This document shows, one piece after another, positions 38,201 through 49,743 of a DNA stretch of 64,000 nt; position 1 is the first letter of the stretch; the number at the start of each line of letters is the position of its first letter. Under the pieces are notes generated by a model that saw nothing but the letters and a program-made list of their open reading frames with translations, was not told where the DNA came from and did not search any database. The position numbers and the translations under genes were made by a program. Source of the stretch: Botryotinia globosa (Eukaryota > Ascomycota > Leotiomycetes > Helotiales > Sclerotiniaceae); contig RCSZ01000005.1 of the NCBI GenBank assembly GCA_014898425.1, positions 930,001 to 994,000 of the forward strand, given 5' to 3'.

Positions 38201-38378
38201 GCGGCGGTTGAAGCTCTTGTAAGCTACTGGAGCCATTTCTGATACTGATTATATATGATTTCGGGTCCTTCGAGACCTTAAAACCATAGACAAACTTTAA
38301 TCACAATAACAATCATCCTCACAAACTTCAAACTCACACAGAAATATTTATACAGGCTAATCGTACGAATAACATTCA
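35250..38378. other. Gene-poor stretch beyond the ABC remnant
   Basis: About 3.1 kb with no supportable gene. A 131-codon plus-strand frame (35740-36135) and a 115-codon minus-strand frame (37330-37677) show no family features. A minus-strand frame at 36280-36474 (HEYGHPHLEPRRHFSQD) looks somewhat protein-like but is too short to name. The last few hundred bases are the bZIP gene promoter. Confidence 0.5.
35419..35545. repeat. Diverged tandem duplication next to the ABC truncation point
   Basis: The 18-mer GCTAAGGCTCTTAGCTTA occurs at 35419 and again at 35495. GCCAGTACAAATTA follows in each copy (35453, 35518), and then ACGGCCCTT (35478, 35537). Thus one unit of roughly 70 bp is duplicated in tandem, with internal deletions in the second copy. 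Confidence 0.8.
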
Positions 38379-39211
38379 ATGGCGATTTCTACTCCAATTT
38401 GGTATTCGCCTCCTTCGCCTCCCTCTATGACATTTGATCAAGACGCGCCGTGTGACTTCAATACCGAAGCATTCGGATCTGCATTTCCATACGTATGTGT
38501 ATTCTTTAAACCCATTATAGCAAGGCGTTAACATAACGAACAGACAACCTGTTCGATACCACAAACGGAGAGTATATATACTATACCGCCGTATCCGAGT
38601 CCATACCTCGGTTCCATTGATGTGTCTATGGTGCCAGATTTGGAACAAAGCATTTCGACAGAGGAGAGTAGAAATTATGGATCGGAAAGGAACGAGATGA
38701 TCAATGAGCTGTCAAGCGAATTGGTAAGTTTTTATAATAATGCCCTAGATTGAAGAGACTTCTTGTTTTCTGAACTGACAAACGAAATGTAGAAACGAGG
38801 CCAAACCCGAGCTTCTCGTGAACGAAAGCCCAAATCTCAAGGTAGTCGCACACGAGAGACATCGCATGACTCAACAGATTCAGTAACAGAAAAGACACCC
38901 GCACAAAAGATGGTGAGAACAATTCCCCAATTTTTAGGCTCCTTTTACCTAACAAATCATAGCGTCGGCTTGTACAAAATCGCGTATCCCAGAGAAATTT
39001 TCGAAAACGTCAAGCAAACGAGCGACAGCGGCTTGAAGACCAGGTGAAGATGCTCAGTACTGAATTACACAATCTTGGTGATATGTATCAAGATCTACTA
39101 AGTCGATACGAGCAGGCACAACGTGAAAAGTTGTCGAGTAGTGAGCTGGTAGGAGGATGGGTAGATGGGGCTGGGACTATGAACCAATTTAACCTTGGTG
39201 GACTTGAATGA
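38379..39211 (+). CDS. Small Yap-like bZIP transcription factor
   Basis: Four exons, join(38379..38492,38544..38723,38793..38912,38963..39211), 220 aa, introns 51, 69 and 50 nt. The N-terminal half is acidic/Pro/Ser-rich and disordered. The bZIP starts at residue 139: RRLVQNRVSQRNFRKRQ, with Asn144, Ser147, Gln148, Arg149, Phe151 and Arg152 in the NxxSQRxFR arrangement of the fungal Yap/Pap1-type basic region. A leucine-zipper-like coiled coil follows (RLEDQVKMLSTELHNLGDMY). No Cys-rich redox domain of Yap1 is present, so this is a short, Yap-like factor and not Yap1 itself. Target genes cannot be inferred. Flanks are long non-coding DNA on the left and PET191 on the right. Confidence 0.88.
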
Positions 39212-40121
39212 AAAATGACGAAGGTGTTTTGGGACATTGTATATTTATGGGTTGAAGATTTGACGGCAACATGAATGTCCTCTCTGCGAAGTTGATTTAT
39301 GGCGTTGGGTGTAGGATGGATGGGTAAAACTAGAGCTGATCATAGGCCGATAGCAGGCAAATGGCAGATATCAAGATCAGAAAGCTCCTGAGACAGGATA
39401 ATACAAATCAGATATTTTCAAATCAAGAATTCTACCAGCAGTCCAATGGCCGAAAAACTTCTTTAGATTGGTATCTCGTGCTTCAGATGTTCCGTTTTAG
39501 AATCCGACATTGGGCCGCTATTGCCGAACTTGCAGCGTAATATAAGATTGCAGACTTTGGGTAAGGGTGGCAAAGGCGCCTGTACTACAGATGCAAATAA
39601 AGAGTGCATGCTCGCGTTCGTGCAGCATATGGTCAATTGCCAGTTGATCCCCTCGAAAAGTTGTGGTCAGTGTTGATGAAGCCAGAGTTCCTTCACGCCG
39701 ATAACCCCAAGTTGAACGCATGTTCATTCGGGGTTCTCAATACCTATTGTCCGTGAGTCACACCGAAAGTAAGCAAGCAAGGCTGTGTAGCTATAGAAGA
39801 TTGAATCCGAATTGCCGGTTGAGAGAACCTATCAACCGTAAATCCTGATTCGATCCACGGAAAAAAACCAATAACAGCTTGACGGACCAAGAGTTGCCCG
39901 CAATGAGGTCCCTACCTCGGAGACTGGTGTATAATTATGAGTGACGTTTGTAGCTTGAGTGGATTTTCCTTACAATTTCGTTATGATAATCAACCTTGAT
40001 CGCGTAATGCCTTTGATATACAATGCCTGAACGCCTTCCAATGCAATATGGAACCCCAATTTCAACGGATATAAAGCATGATACCCCAATATCCCTTCCT
40101 GAAAGTAGGTATTTGTTTCTT
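39212..40121. other. Convergent intergenic region
   Basis: About 900 bp between the 3' ends of the bZIP gene and PET191. No gene recognised. Confidence 0.55.
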
Positions 40122-40551
40122 TTACTCCTTTCTATACCTCTCGTTCTCCAACTGCCTCCAATCCTTCTCTTCGGGCTCGTTTCCGCTTGTCTCTTTGACT
40201 CCGCTTTCAAAAGCTGGCTTTCCAGCATAGAGCATATGTCCACCGGTGTTTCTCTCTCCCCCTCCTTCAATCTCCTTGCTCACAGAAATTGGTTGATTGC
40301 CTCTGAAGCGTTTGCGCATATCGACTAAACCTCGTTTGCATTCACCGTAACCTGTCTTCAATTGTTGACACTTGGTGGGCATAGTCTCGAGGAGAGGAGC
40401 TCGCAGACAATCGGAAGGCTTATTGCGATAAATCATGACACAGTCTGACTCTTGGAGACATTGTGCCAGTGCCGCTCCTGCGAAAATTTAGCGGGGGCAT
40501 TGAAGAGAGGAAAGGAAGATGCGAACGAATATCTTGACAAGAACTCGGCAT
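40122..40551 (-). CDS. PET191: Cytochrome c oxidase assembly factor PET191/COA5
   Basis: Intermembrane-space twin-CX9C-type protein needed for complex IV assembly. Two exons, complement(join(40122..40477,40527..40551)), 126 aa. Exon 1 is only 25 nt (MPSSCQDI plus one base), and the 49-nt intron starts GTTCGC. Spliced, the start reads MPSSCQDIRAALAQCLQESD, giving Cys5-X9-Cys15. Cys21-X10-Cys32 and Cys45-X9-Cys55 follow, as in Pet191. Further family sequence is RNKPSDCLRAPL, MPTKCQQLKTGYGECKRGLV and DMRKRFRGNQP. The C-terminus beyond about residue 75 is a longer Glu/Gly-rich tail, usual in filamentous fungi. Without exon 1 two of the conserved cysteines would be missed. Confidence 0.94.
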
Positions 40552-41333
40552 ACTGAATTAGTCGTCTTCTTGAGATTGCGATCGAAATACCTCCAGTCTA
40601 GTAAACAGTGTACAGGAAAGGGTATGAAACTTCTTGTTCAAACAGCTTCAATTCGCAGAATGTTGATATTGTCATGACATTTCTCGGGTACAAAGAAACC
40701 ATTAATAAAGTGCCACTCTCTTGGGCGGAAGCTATAAATCCCGTGGATTACCCGACCTAGACCAATCTTCAATCAAGCTCCCGCTCTCCTCTCCTCTCCT
40801 CTCCTCTCCTCTCCCGCTCTGCCGCGCTCCCCAGATTCTTCCAACGCGCAAGTAAATAAAGCAATTAGGGACGACAACTGTGAATTCATCGTCTGGTGTT
40901 GAAATCCAATCATTCGAGATAATTGCCATTGTATTTGTCCAACTCTCCCTATTTTTTTCTTTGATAAATCTGGATTGAACATTCATCCTCAACCAACCAA
41001 CTGTTATTTTAACACTTGAGGCGTGAATGAAGTGAAAGCGACATGCGATTTAGCATGTGAAAGTGGATGTGACATCAATGAACGTCTTGACGATTGGACT
41101 CTACGTGTAAGCATTTTTACATCTTTGCATTTTTAGAGCCCTGTCCACGTCAAGAACCTAGCTTAATTAATACCGTTTCTTTGCAGACCTTTATATTCTA
41201 GACTTTCTAGGGCAATTAGCTGCATATATCAAGCTCGTTATCAGTTTTGCGGTCAAGATCGCCTCCTCAGATGGTATAAGACTATCTCACCGCGCAAATA
41301 AAGTTCTCGATACGATAGATAGTACTCAACACA
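40552..41333. promoter_or_regulatory. Divergent promoter region, PET191 and the lipase gene
   Basis: About 780 bp between two divergent starts, presumably with both promoters. A CTCCT pentamer microsatellite lies inside (40784-40814). No further element assigned. Confidence 0.4.
40784..40814. repeat. CTCCT pentamer microsatellite
   Basis: About six tandem CTCCT/CTCTC units, a polypyrimidine tract of the kind common in fungal promoters. Confidence 0.85.
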
Positions 41334-43708
41334 ATGTACATTCCATTCATCGGACGGCTCTGCCCGTAAGTCTTCCGCTCAGTTGTCATATGTGGCAGTC
41401 GCTGATCAATCATATAGGAGCGAATATTTGGCACTGATAAGCTCGTTCTTTCTTGTTGGGCTAGAAGCAATAATTAGGATACTGACATTGGCACTTCGTA
41501 TGTTCCAACCCACCACTTTCCATCGTCAGAAAGATTATCTAACAATGGCATAGCGTCGACGATTATAAAACTATGCTATCGAGGTTCGAGGCGCCTTTTC
41601 AATCGATTCACATCTGCAGCAGCTAAGAAATCAGAGACACGAAAGCAAGGTTGGAGCAGTCTTTCAGCAGAATCTGGACGAGGAGAAGGACTGACAGACT
41701 CAGATATATCCACCTCCATTCGAAATGCTTCAGATTTTGTAGATCTCTGCGAACTAGCTGGTTATTATGCCGAAGAGCATGTTGTACAAACCAAAGATGG
41801 CTATCTGCTATGCGCCCATCGACTGGGTTGGAAGAAAGGAGAAGAAAATACAAAGGTCAATAGTGGACCTGGTAGCATTAAAAAGCCTGTTGTATATTTA
41901 CACCATGGATTGCTCATGAATAGCGAAGTCTGGGTTTGCTTGACTGACAAGGAGAGATGCTTAGCTTTTACCCTAGTGGAAAGAGGTTATGATGTTTGGG
42001 TAAGTTGAGCCCATGTCAATCTATGCACACATGAGAGACTAAAGATTTGTAGCTTGGAAACAATCGCGGAAATAAATACTCCAAGAAGTCTATCCACCAT
42101 TCACCGACAGACACAGCTTTCTGGGATTTTTCAATGGATGAATTTGCCTTTTATGATATCCCTGACACCATTCAATACATCCTTGACACAACCTCTGCGC
42201 CATCGTTATCGTATATTGGATTCTCTCAAGGAACTGCCCAGGCTTTTGCGACTTTGGCTGTCCATCCGAAGCTCAATGATCAGATCAATGTATTCATTGC
42301 GCTTGCACCTGCTATGTCTCCAGCTGGTCTTTCAAATGGTATAGTGGATGCACTCGTCAAAGCATCACCTCCGGTTCTATTTCTTCTTTTCGGTCGTCGC
42401 TCTATCCTCTCATCGGCTACTATGTGGCAATCCATACTTTACCCTCCTATCTTCGTGCGTCTCATTGATATGGGATTGAAATTTCTCTTCGGTTGGCACG
42501 CCAAGAATATGTCCACCTCACAAAAGCTTGCGGCATACCCTCATCTGTATTCTTTTACCAGTACCAAAGCAGTTGTTCACTGGTTTCAAATCATCCGCAC
42601 GAAGTCATTTCAAATGTACGATGACGAGCCCCAACCCGTTTTAGGCGGCATAAACAAATACACCAAAGTCGCCAAATTTCCAACTCGCAATATCAAAACA
42701 CCAATTGTATTGCTGTATGGCGGCAGCGACTCACTAGTCGACATAAATGTAATGCGAAAAGAGCTCCCGCCTCAGACAACTCATATTGAAATCTCTCACT
42801 ATGAGCATCTCGATTTCCTGTGGGCTCGAGAAGTCAACACTCTAGTCTTCCCGCACGTGTTCGACGCCTTGGAGTCCTTCTATAATGCAGAACATTCGAA
42901 AGAGGAATATGAACATTATAATCGCGCCCGTACCAACTCAATGCGCATTGGGACCATGAACTCCAGATCATTGACTTATCTTAGTGAAGAAGACAGTGGG
43001 AGTCAATCCTTGGGAAGTGGAACCTATGTCGATGCAGATCCAATCACCATGATACAGCCTGGGGACGAATCATCAGCCGATCTCAATACGCCTGAAAGCA
43101 CATACAACCATAATAGTGCACGAAAGCGCGTTAAGCTCCATTCCAGGAACTCATATGTACACGATGACGACTCAACCGAAACTTCGCCTGTTGGCGCTAA
43201 TACATCTAATACTCCCTTTCCCCAATTCGAAAGTTCTCATCATGCCCTGAAACCCAAACCTCAGCCACATCCTGAAAGCGGAGAGGAAATACCTTCTACG
43301 CCCCCATCTCATTCACACTCTTCCCAACCAAGCTCCCGTATCCCTATCACAACACCCTCCCCACAAATGCATTCCCAATCCACTCCCGCTCGTTTCAGGA
43401 AACCTTTACGTAGTGCTTCTATTGGCAGCAACATTTCTTTCGACACAAAAGGAAATAAAAGTAGACCCGGAAGTATAGGTGGAAGTGGTATTAGTCTAGG
43501 CGTAGGACGTGCTGTAGGGGGTGTTGTATCGGGCTTAGGAGAAGGGAGTAGGAGTAAAGAAGATGTGTATATTAGTGATGGAGTGAGGAGTAGGGGAGAT
43601 AGTAACGCGAGTGCGAATGATACGGGGAAAGAGAGTGGGGGGAGTATGAGGGGGTTCGGGGGAGTGTTGAGAAGAAAGTCGGAGAAGAAGGGGAGTGAGG
43701 GTGTTTAG
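41334..43708 (+). CDS. Steryl ester hydrolase-like lipase (Yeh/Tgl1-type, acid lipase fold)
   Basis: Alpha/beta hydrolase that in yeast (Yeh1, Yeh2, Tgl1) hydrolyses steryl esters and triacylglycerol at lipid droplets or plasma membrane. Four exons, join(41334..41365,41418..41497,41554..41999,42053..43708), 737 aa. The N-terminus MYIPFIGRLCPSEYLALISS continues into a membrane segment (FFLVGLEAIIRILTLAL). Catalytic domain: VVYLHHGLLMNSEVW, LGNNRGNKYSKKSI, nucleophile elbow YIGFSQGTAQ with Ser244, LLYGGSDSLVD with Asp412/Asp416, and His438 in SHYEHLDFLW. An unusually long Ser/Pro/Gly-rich tail of about 250 residues follows the catalytic domain. Exon joins restore the expected TM helix and the sequence DVWLGNNRG, so the model is reliable. 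Substrate preference is inferred from the family. Confidence 0.9.
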
Positions 43709-44897
43709 TGTGGATTAATATGAGAAGAGATTGGACAATGGATATATGATTGTTGGGAATAATGTATAAGGGAGGGTACGATCTCAAGACTAATCCATTC
43801 ACCGGCATCACAGATTGAATGATCTCGAATCCCGATGTATTTGTATATAAAAGGAAGAAGTATGAAGAGACGAGATGATATTAGAATGATCCGCATTCAC
43901 TTATAGGAACGGGCGTTTGAATTGGATTGGATTTGGTGTAGATGGAGGAAGAGGAAGAGGCTTCTTGATTCTTGGTTCCAGGGCAAGCAAGGTACATATA
44001 GCATATCTACTCGAGCACATACACATATACAGACGACACGCATAATATATATAATATTACCTACTCACTAGCGAGCAAAATGACAATGCCAATCTGAACT
44101 TGCCTGAAAATTTCATGGTTGAAATGCTCGAAACTCGCCGGGATTGGATTCTTATCGAAGAAAACTAGATTCGTCCACCGGTCCTGGTTGATAAAACGTT
44201 GAGCGCATCGAGGAGATTCGATTTCATTCCCTTTCAGATTCCGAAGTCGTTGGTTTCGCGAACTTCTCGCTAGGTAGGTAGGTAGGTAGGTAGGTATCTA
44301 GTATGTGTGGGATTTCCATTAAAGATAGTTCGTCCTTAGCTATGTGTGTGTAGGTAGTCCTAGATAGTCAGACACTTGGGTAGGTTCTGCACGAATAAGA
44401 AACTAGCGTGTCCGCACCGGAGAAAGGTGTTGAGTTGTTCAGTAATTCTTTTCTGGATCTTGTGATGTGACATACATTTATTGTCTTTGCATAGCTGATT
44501 TACCTAATGAAAAAACACATTCGCCCAATGCTTCTCCCCATTCTTTGCTTCTGTCCCTTCCTACTTGTTTGTTTAATAGTCTATTAACACATCCATTGGA
44601 AAACATTTCCAATCTTTCATTGTCTTTGAAGTTTACAAACAATTCAATACAAATACAACACACCAAAGGATATCTCTAATTTACATCTCCGTCTCTTTCC
44701 CCTTCAATTATCCAAACCTGGACATACTTGACGATTCGCAGCAGCCCAACAATGAATACATGTCCTCCCAAGTAAAGAAGACGGATATGCCGCAACGAAT
44801 CTCAACCAAAAGCTCATCAAATACAAAACCAAAACTTACAAAACCGAAACTCTTACAACAAACAATACAGTGTCAATTATCGAACCTATACCCCGAT
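43709..44897. other. Convergent intergenic region
   Basis: About 1.2 kb between two 3' ends. It contains a TAGG microsatellite (44271-44296), flanked by CTAG-type palindromic ends. No gene recognised. Confidence 0.55.
44271..44296. repeat. TAGG microsatellite
   Basis: About six tandem TAGG units. Confidence 0.95.
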
Positions 44898-46579
44898 CTA
44901 CAACTCCCCCACTTCCCCTTTAACATCCCCAATCATCTTCCCTTTCTCTGCTCCTGGAGTCTCCAACCCGAAAGCAACTAATAATGCCACCCCCATAAGT
45001 CCCACACCTCCAATACTATACGCCACTTCTCTTCCTGCCCACCAATAGACACTTGTGAACAACAATGGTCCTAGCCCTCTTCCAAGTTGTCCCCAACTTC
45101 TCAGGTTTCCCAATTTTCCACCCCTTTCATCCTCGCCTGCTTCGAATGAACTAAGTGCATTGAGACCCGTGACAACTGTTGCAGTTGTGACGGCCAAAAG
45201 AGTAGTGGCTAAATAGAGACCTGCAACGGTATCGATGCGGGCGAGGAGGAATAGCGCGCCAAGACACGAGACTACGCCTATGCGAACGGAAAGAAGAGGC
45301 GGAAGACGTCGAGTTATTCCTCCTTGAAGAAGAGATGCTACGAGCCCCATGTATCCTAGAAGACGACCGTTGCGTGCGGACGTATAGCCAAAAAGATCGT
45401 ATGTCATGAAAGGAAGAGAAAATTCCATGCCGGAGAAGAACAGGATGAAAGAAAGGTGGGTAAGGTTGAGTAGGAAGTGGGAATTCGTTCTTCCCTGCTT
45501 CTTCACCCCATCAGTACTCGAAGATACCATTTTAGCTTGCGTCTTCTCAGTCGAAGAACCAGCTGCCTTGGTACATCCATTTGTAGCAGCCGGCTCCCCA
45601 TTCAACTTAGCCTGCGCAACCTTACTAGGTAATGTCTCTGGCAAACACATATACAAATAAATTGTTTCTGTCACAATCAAAAACAAAGAGAATCCAGCCG
45701 CAGTAGCAAAAGGATTCGCCTGTACAGTACTGATTGTACTAAGCCAAGCACCTAATGCAGGTCCAAAAGTAAAGCTTATGCTGAAACATATCCCCACCAA
45801 TGCCATGGTTGCACCACGTTGCTTCTCATCTGATATGTCTGTGGCGATTGCAATTGCGAGTTGAACATTGCCTTCTGAAAGACCGCCTACGACGCGCGAG
45901 AGGAGAAAGGTGCGGAAATCGGTGGCGCACACCCAGAGGAGGACACTGAGGATGTTGCCAGTCATGCTGGCGAGGAGCGCTGTGCGACGACCATATTTAT
46001 CCGAGAGAGTACCGATTATGGGGGACGCCAGAGCTTGGAGAAGGCTGTGATGAAGAGTATTAGCAAAGCTGGGTCGAAATGGGTAGCGAGGTTATATTTG
46101 CGCACGAGAATAAACTCCCAAGAGCTCCACCTAGCAACACAATATCATATCGAGAGTCGATTGGTTTCGCGAATGATGCTTTGTATGTATTGAGATATGT
46201 GAGGATATGTGCGAGAAGTGTAGGGGACTTGGATGAAGAGGAAAAGGCAGTTGGCGCCTCGAGACTATTTCCATGTTAGATATCTATCCGGATAGTTAGA
46301 GACTAAATAAACGTACTTCCTATAGAATTCCAGCAGCTTTGGAAATAGAGGTAATATGAATGTGAATCTACCCAAGTAGCGTGTTAGTTTGCGATCCTCA
46401 TGTCTATTTGTTTCAAGTGGAAAGTGTATCATACGAGATCTGAAATGGGTATGTTAGCTATTTGCCATCTTTCGCGATTGAATCTGCCCATTGTGTAGAC
46501 GCACCAAATCTAATAACAGAGAAAAGAACACCACTTTCAACACCTTCTTCCTCGTCGCTGGATCTACCGGCGCCGCCAT
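44898..46579 (-). CDS. MFSD10/TETRAN-like major facilitator transporter
   Basis: 12-TM transporter of the tetracycline-efflux-like MFS group. Six exons, complement(join(44898..46044,46106..46264,46317..46367,46435..46439,46505..46579)) with a 5-nt exon at 46435..46439; 478 aa. The spliced N-terminus is FFSLLLDLISFTFILPLFPK, then KLLEFYRNLEAP, DIVLLGGALGSLFSLLQAL and the motif-A-like SDKYGRRTALLASM. Without the 5-nt exon the reading frame breaks, and the total length with it (1437 nt) is a multiple of three. The flanking introns (65 and 67 nt) each have perfect CTAAC branch sites. The rest, MTGNILSVLLWVCATDFRTF to the acidic C-terminus, is uninterrupted. Substrate unknown. Confidence 0.85.
46435..46439 (-). 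other. 5-nt microexon of the MFSD10-like gene
   Basis: The five bases encode Ile-Ser when joined with the first base of the next exon. Left flank ends TTTCAG, right flank begins GTATGA. See the matching finding. Confidence 0.75.
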
Positions 46580-48119
46580 CCCGAATATATGCTGACTTGT
46601 CCCTCAATGTCTCAACTCAATCTCTCCTGATGTCGCTGCCAGATGTACCCAATGATGGAGTTACCCGTTATCGAAAATCCACTCCGGTTCCAAAACCAAT
46701 TAAGAGTTTCACCAAAAGTATTTCTACACAGTAGAAGCAAGAATTTGAAAAGAAGAAAGTTGAAAGTTGAAAGAGTATTAAAGAAAAATGGTAGGAGTAT
46801 ATGTATGATGTATCATTATTCAAACTTATACACAAACACACCAATACGGTGGAACCTACCTTACGAGCTTGCCCTGACATAGTCCTGTCACAACCCAGAT
46901 AGTTTCTCCTCCCAAGCTCCTTCAATCAGCCATTCTCCACAAGCATGGAACATTTCGCTCCCGAGCCCTTCGAATAATACTTCATACAGAGTACACGTCC
47001 ACTCTTCGTAAACCTCGGACTCGGTATACACACACACACTACACTAACAAAAGACCATGTTCGCCATGCTTTTTTGCTTTCTGCAGCCACGGCCCCGCTC
47101 AAAGTACCGGTCATCCGGGGTCTATTTGAAGATTACCTATTTGTTTAAAAGTCCGAATACGTCGATTTATGATTGGGTTGGTTGGTAGTAAAGAGAGTTT
47201 GGTTTCATATTTATCATGGGTAGGTGGTATGAAAGCATTGTTAAGGATAGATAAAAACCTTTCTTGAATCTTGTAAATGGTCATGAAAGCATCTCTTACC
47301 ACTGGACATTTGGAGTAGATTCTAGATCGAATGTGACGAGCCAGCCCGACCGCGCCACCGAAGTCAGAAAGAAGAAGTCGTCATTCTGAATTCGTCAAGA
47401 GCTTAAGAGGGGGCAGACTAAGGATCTAAGGATAGTACTCGAATCCCATCTTCTCCTGTATAGATAGATGCAGTTCCCACCAGCTCCTCGCTTCCCGCTC
47501 TCTGTCTGAAGCCTCATGAGTCATCATACCTTTGTACACTTTTACCTAATCTCACTTCAACTAACTCGATATTTGTGTTCTTCGCGCAGCTAGTTTGTAT
47601 AATCCACACTGATACATCTACTTCTTAGCCCATCAGAAATCAGGAATGTTGCCCTTAATTGTCACATCTGATCATAGGTGTTTTAAGACACCAGAACTCT
47701 GTCTAAAACTGGGCATAGTCTTTTCATTCACATCTAATCCACATACATGAACACATAGATACAATTGTCCCCCCCTTTGCCACTACCAAAGCGATATCAT
47801 CACCATGAAGTCTTCGAATGATATGCAACTCCTTAAAATGGAAATTCGATTGGAATCTTTTCTTTCCTTCGTTCAACTTTTCATAAAATAGGAAACGGGT
47901 ATGTTTTATCATCCTAACTCTCCAAAAACCAGCTGGTATCTCCCGATATCTTTGTAAAAATATGAAATCCCATGCCATATACCACCAACAAGAAGCAAGA
48001 AAAAATGACATTCCTCGCTAGTTCTCGCGAGGGGTCTTCCTCACTCCCCAATTTATCACGCTCCTGTTACCCATACATCGGGAGCAGAAAAAATCATGTA
48101 TCAGAACCCTAGCATATTT
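46580..48119. other. Intergenic region, MFSD10-like promoter and ceramide synthase 3' side
   Basis: About 1.5 kb without a recognisable gene. The first part is the promoter of the transporter and the last part is the 3' UTR of the ceramide synthase gene. Confidence 0.5.
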
Positions 48120-49743
48120 CTAAACGCCTTTATCACAACCAATCCTGCCCAGCAATTCCTTTCTGTCGCTGTGTCCCGGGATGCTTACGCCACTAGCACT
48201 GCTCGTAGTCTTCTTATAACGACTACTTTTCGACGTTCTTTTCTCCAGATTCAATTCTTCGACGCCAACTTCTTCCTCAAACGGCTCTTTTTCCAACAGC
48301 GGAACTTCTTCGGGAAAGGATTCCTCATCCAAATCAATATCTTGCTCTTCTTCATCTTCGTTGTCACTTCGTGTATCGTCTGCTTGGCCCCCTCTGATGA
48401 CTTTGATAGCAACTTGAACAATCATCCAGAACCACATTAATGTGATACCTTGAAGGAAAAGCAAGGCACTAAGAAAGCCCCATTTAATGTTGTTATTCCA
48501 ACAAACAACCCCGACTGGATCTTGAAATGGTTTGAAGAGGTGTCCAAAGCGATCAGGAGGCGGGAAAGGACCTGAGATAGAACCGGTTTTACCCTGGTAG
48601 CAACCATAATTGATCACCCTGGGAATATCCGCCCAAACCGAATAGCAGATAATCAGATAGAAAGCATGACGGGCCGTTACCCAAGAGAGCATGAAAAGTC
48701 CGAACATAAAATCACACAATTTATCGTATCCGAGGTATTTGAGACATTTTGCAACCTGTGGAAGATTACTGTTAGTCCTCGTTAGGTAAAGGGGGTGAAG
48801 GAGGGGGGCTTACTGGAAAGAATAGATCCACTACGTCCATCAAACAAAGAATTACATTTGCAACTTTCGTCTGATGATAACCATAACTGGTGAAAATCAA
48901 GGCAGTCGTAACGATGTGGTGAGTAAACATTTGCCAATGATCCTTTCGACGTGCCTCGATATTGATGACAATGATCTGCTGAAGCCAGAAGGCATATTGG
49001 ACGAGGATATACCACTTTCGAAGTCCACCAATCTCTCGATTGGGCCAATTAGTCCATAGCTCGCTCAAATTCCACCAGTAGTCAGAGTTGACGTATATAT
49101 ACTATCCGGGTGTTAGTGAAGGAGTTTTTAAAGAGTTTTGGGCTCCAGCTAACCATTCCTAGTGTCCAGAACACAGAATAATAGATCATAAGCCAAGTCT
49201 GCTCAGCAAATCTCGTCTCATCCCTCGCATTCTTCACCCCACCCTTCCTTGCCAATGGTCTCAATACATAATCCATGAAAGCAGCGCGAAGTCCTGTAAA
49301 GATAACAATCCAATAGAACACTAGCCAAGCATCATTCCAACCGGCGCAATACTCGCCAGATTCTGGATTGTAGTAGGAAAGTTCGAAGAATTTGCGAGTA
49401 TGCCTGCGGGCTCTTGGAAAGCACATGTGCGTTAAGGAAAGGAGCATCAAAAGATTGACAGATAGTCCTAAAGCACAATATTAAAGGAAGATCCTAAACA
49501 ACAAATAGAGTAAGGGAATTTACCAGTTTGATGGTCCACAACAAATCTGCAGATGATGTCCAGAGGACTATCATCTTTCCTTTTGGCCTTTCTTTTGCCC
49601 ATCATTGGGCGAGCTGGATATTCTGTTGAATTGTCGAGTTTCTTCTCTATAGGAATAACAGAGTCTCCATTTTGGTGTGCCCAGTCTGATGCAGCTTCGT
49701 TTGTCCCATCTTCGATCGTATCGATCGGTGAAGTAGAGTTCAT
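48120..49743 (-). CDS. LAG1: Ceramide synthase, LAG1/LAC1 family (TLC domain)
   Basis: ER membrane acyl-CoA-dependent ceramide synthase that joins a long-chain base to a fatty acid. Four exons, complement(join(48120..48755,48814..49101,49154..49467,49524..49743)), 485 aa, introns 58, 52 and 56 nt. Start MNSTSPIDTIEDGTNE at 49743. Spliced joins read VDHQTGLSVNLLM, WTLGMYIYVNSDYW and DLFFPVAKCLKYLGYD. The TLC domain has SELWTNWPNREIGGLRKWYI, FWLQQIIVINIEARRKDH and the catalytic His-His pair (FTHHIVTTAL, His239/His240), then SYGYHQTKVANVILCLMD. The C-terminus has an acidic Glu/Asp block and then Ser/Lys. Filamentous fungi often have two LAG1 paralogues (BarA-type and LagA-type); I cannot say which this is. 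Confidence 0.93.
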
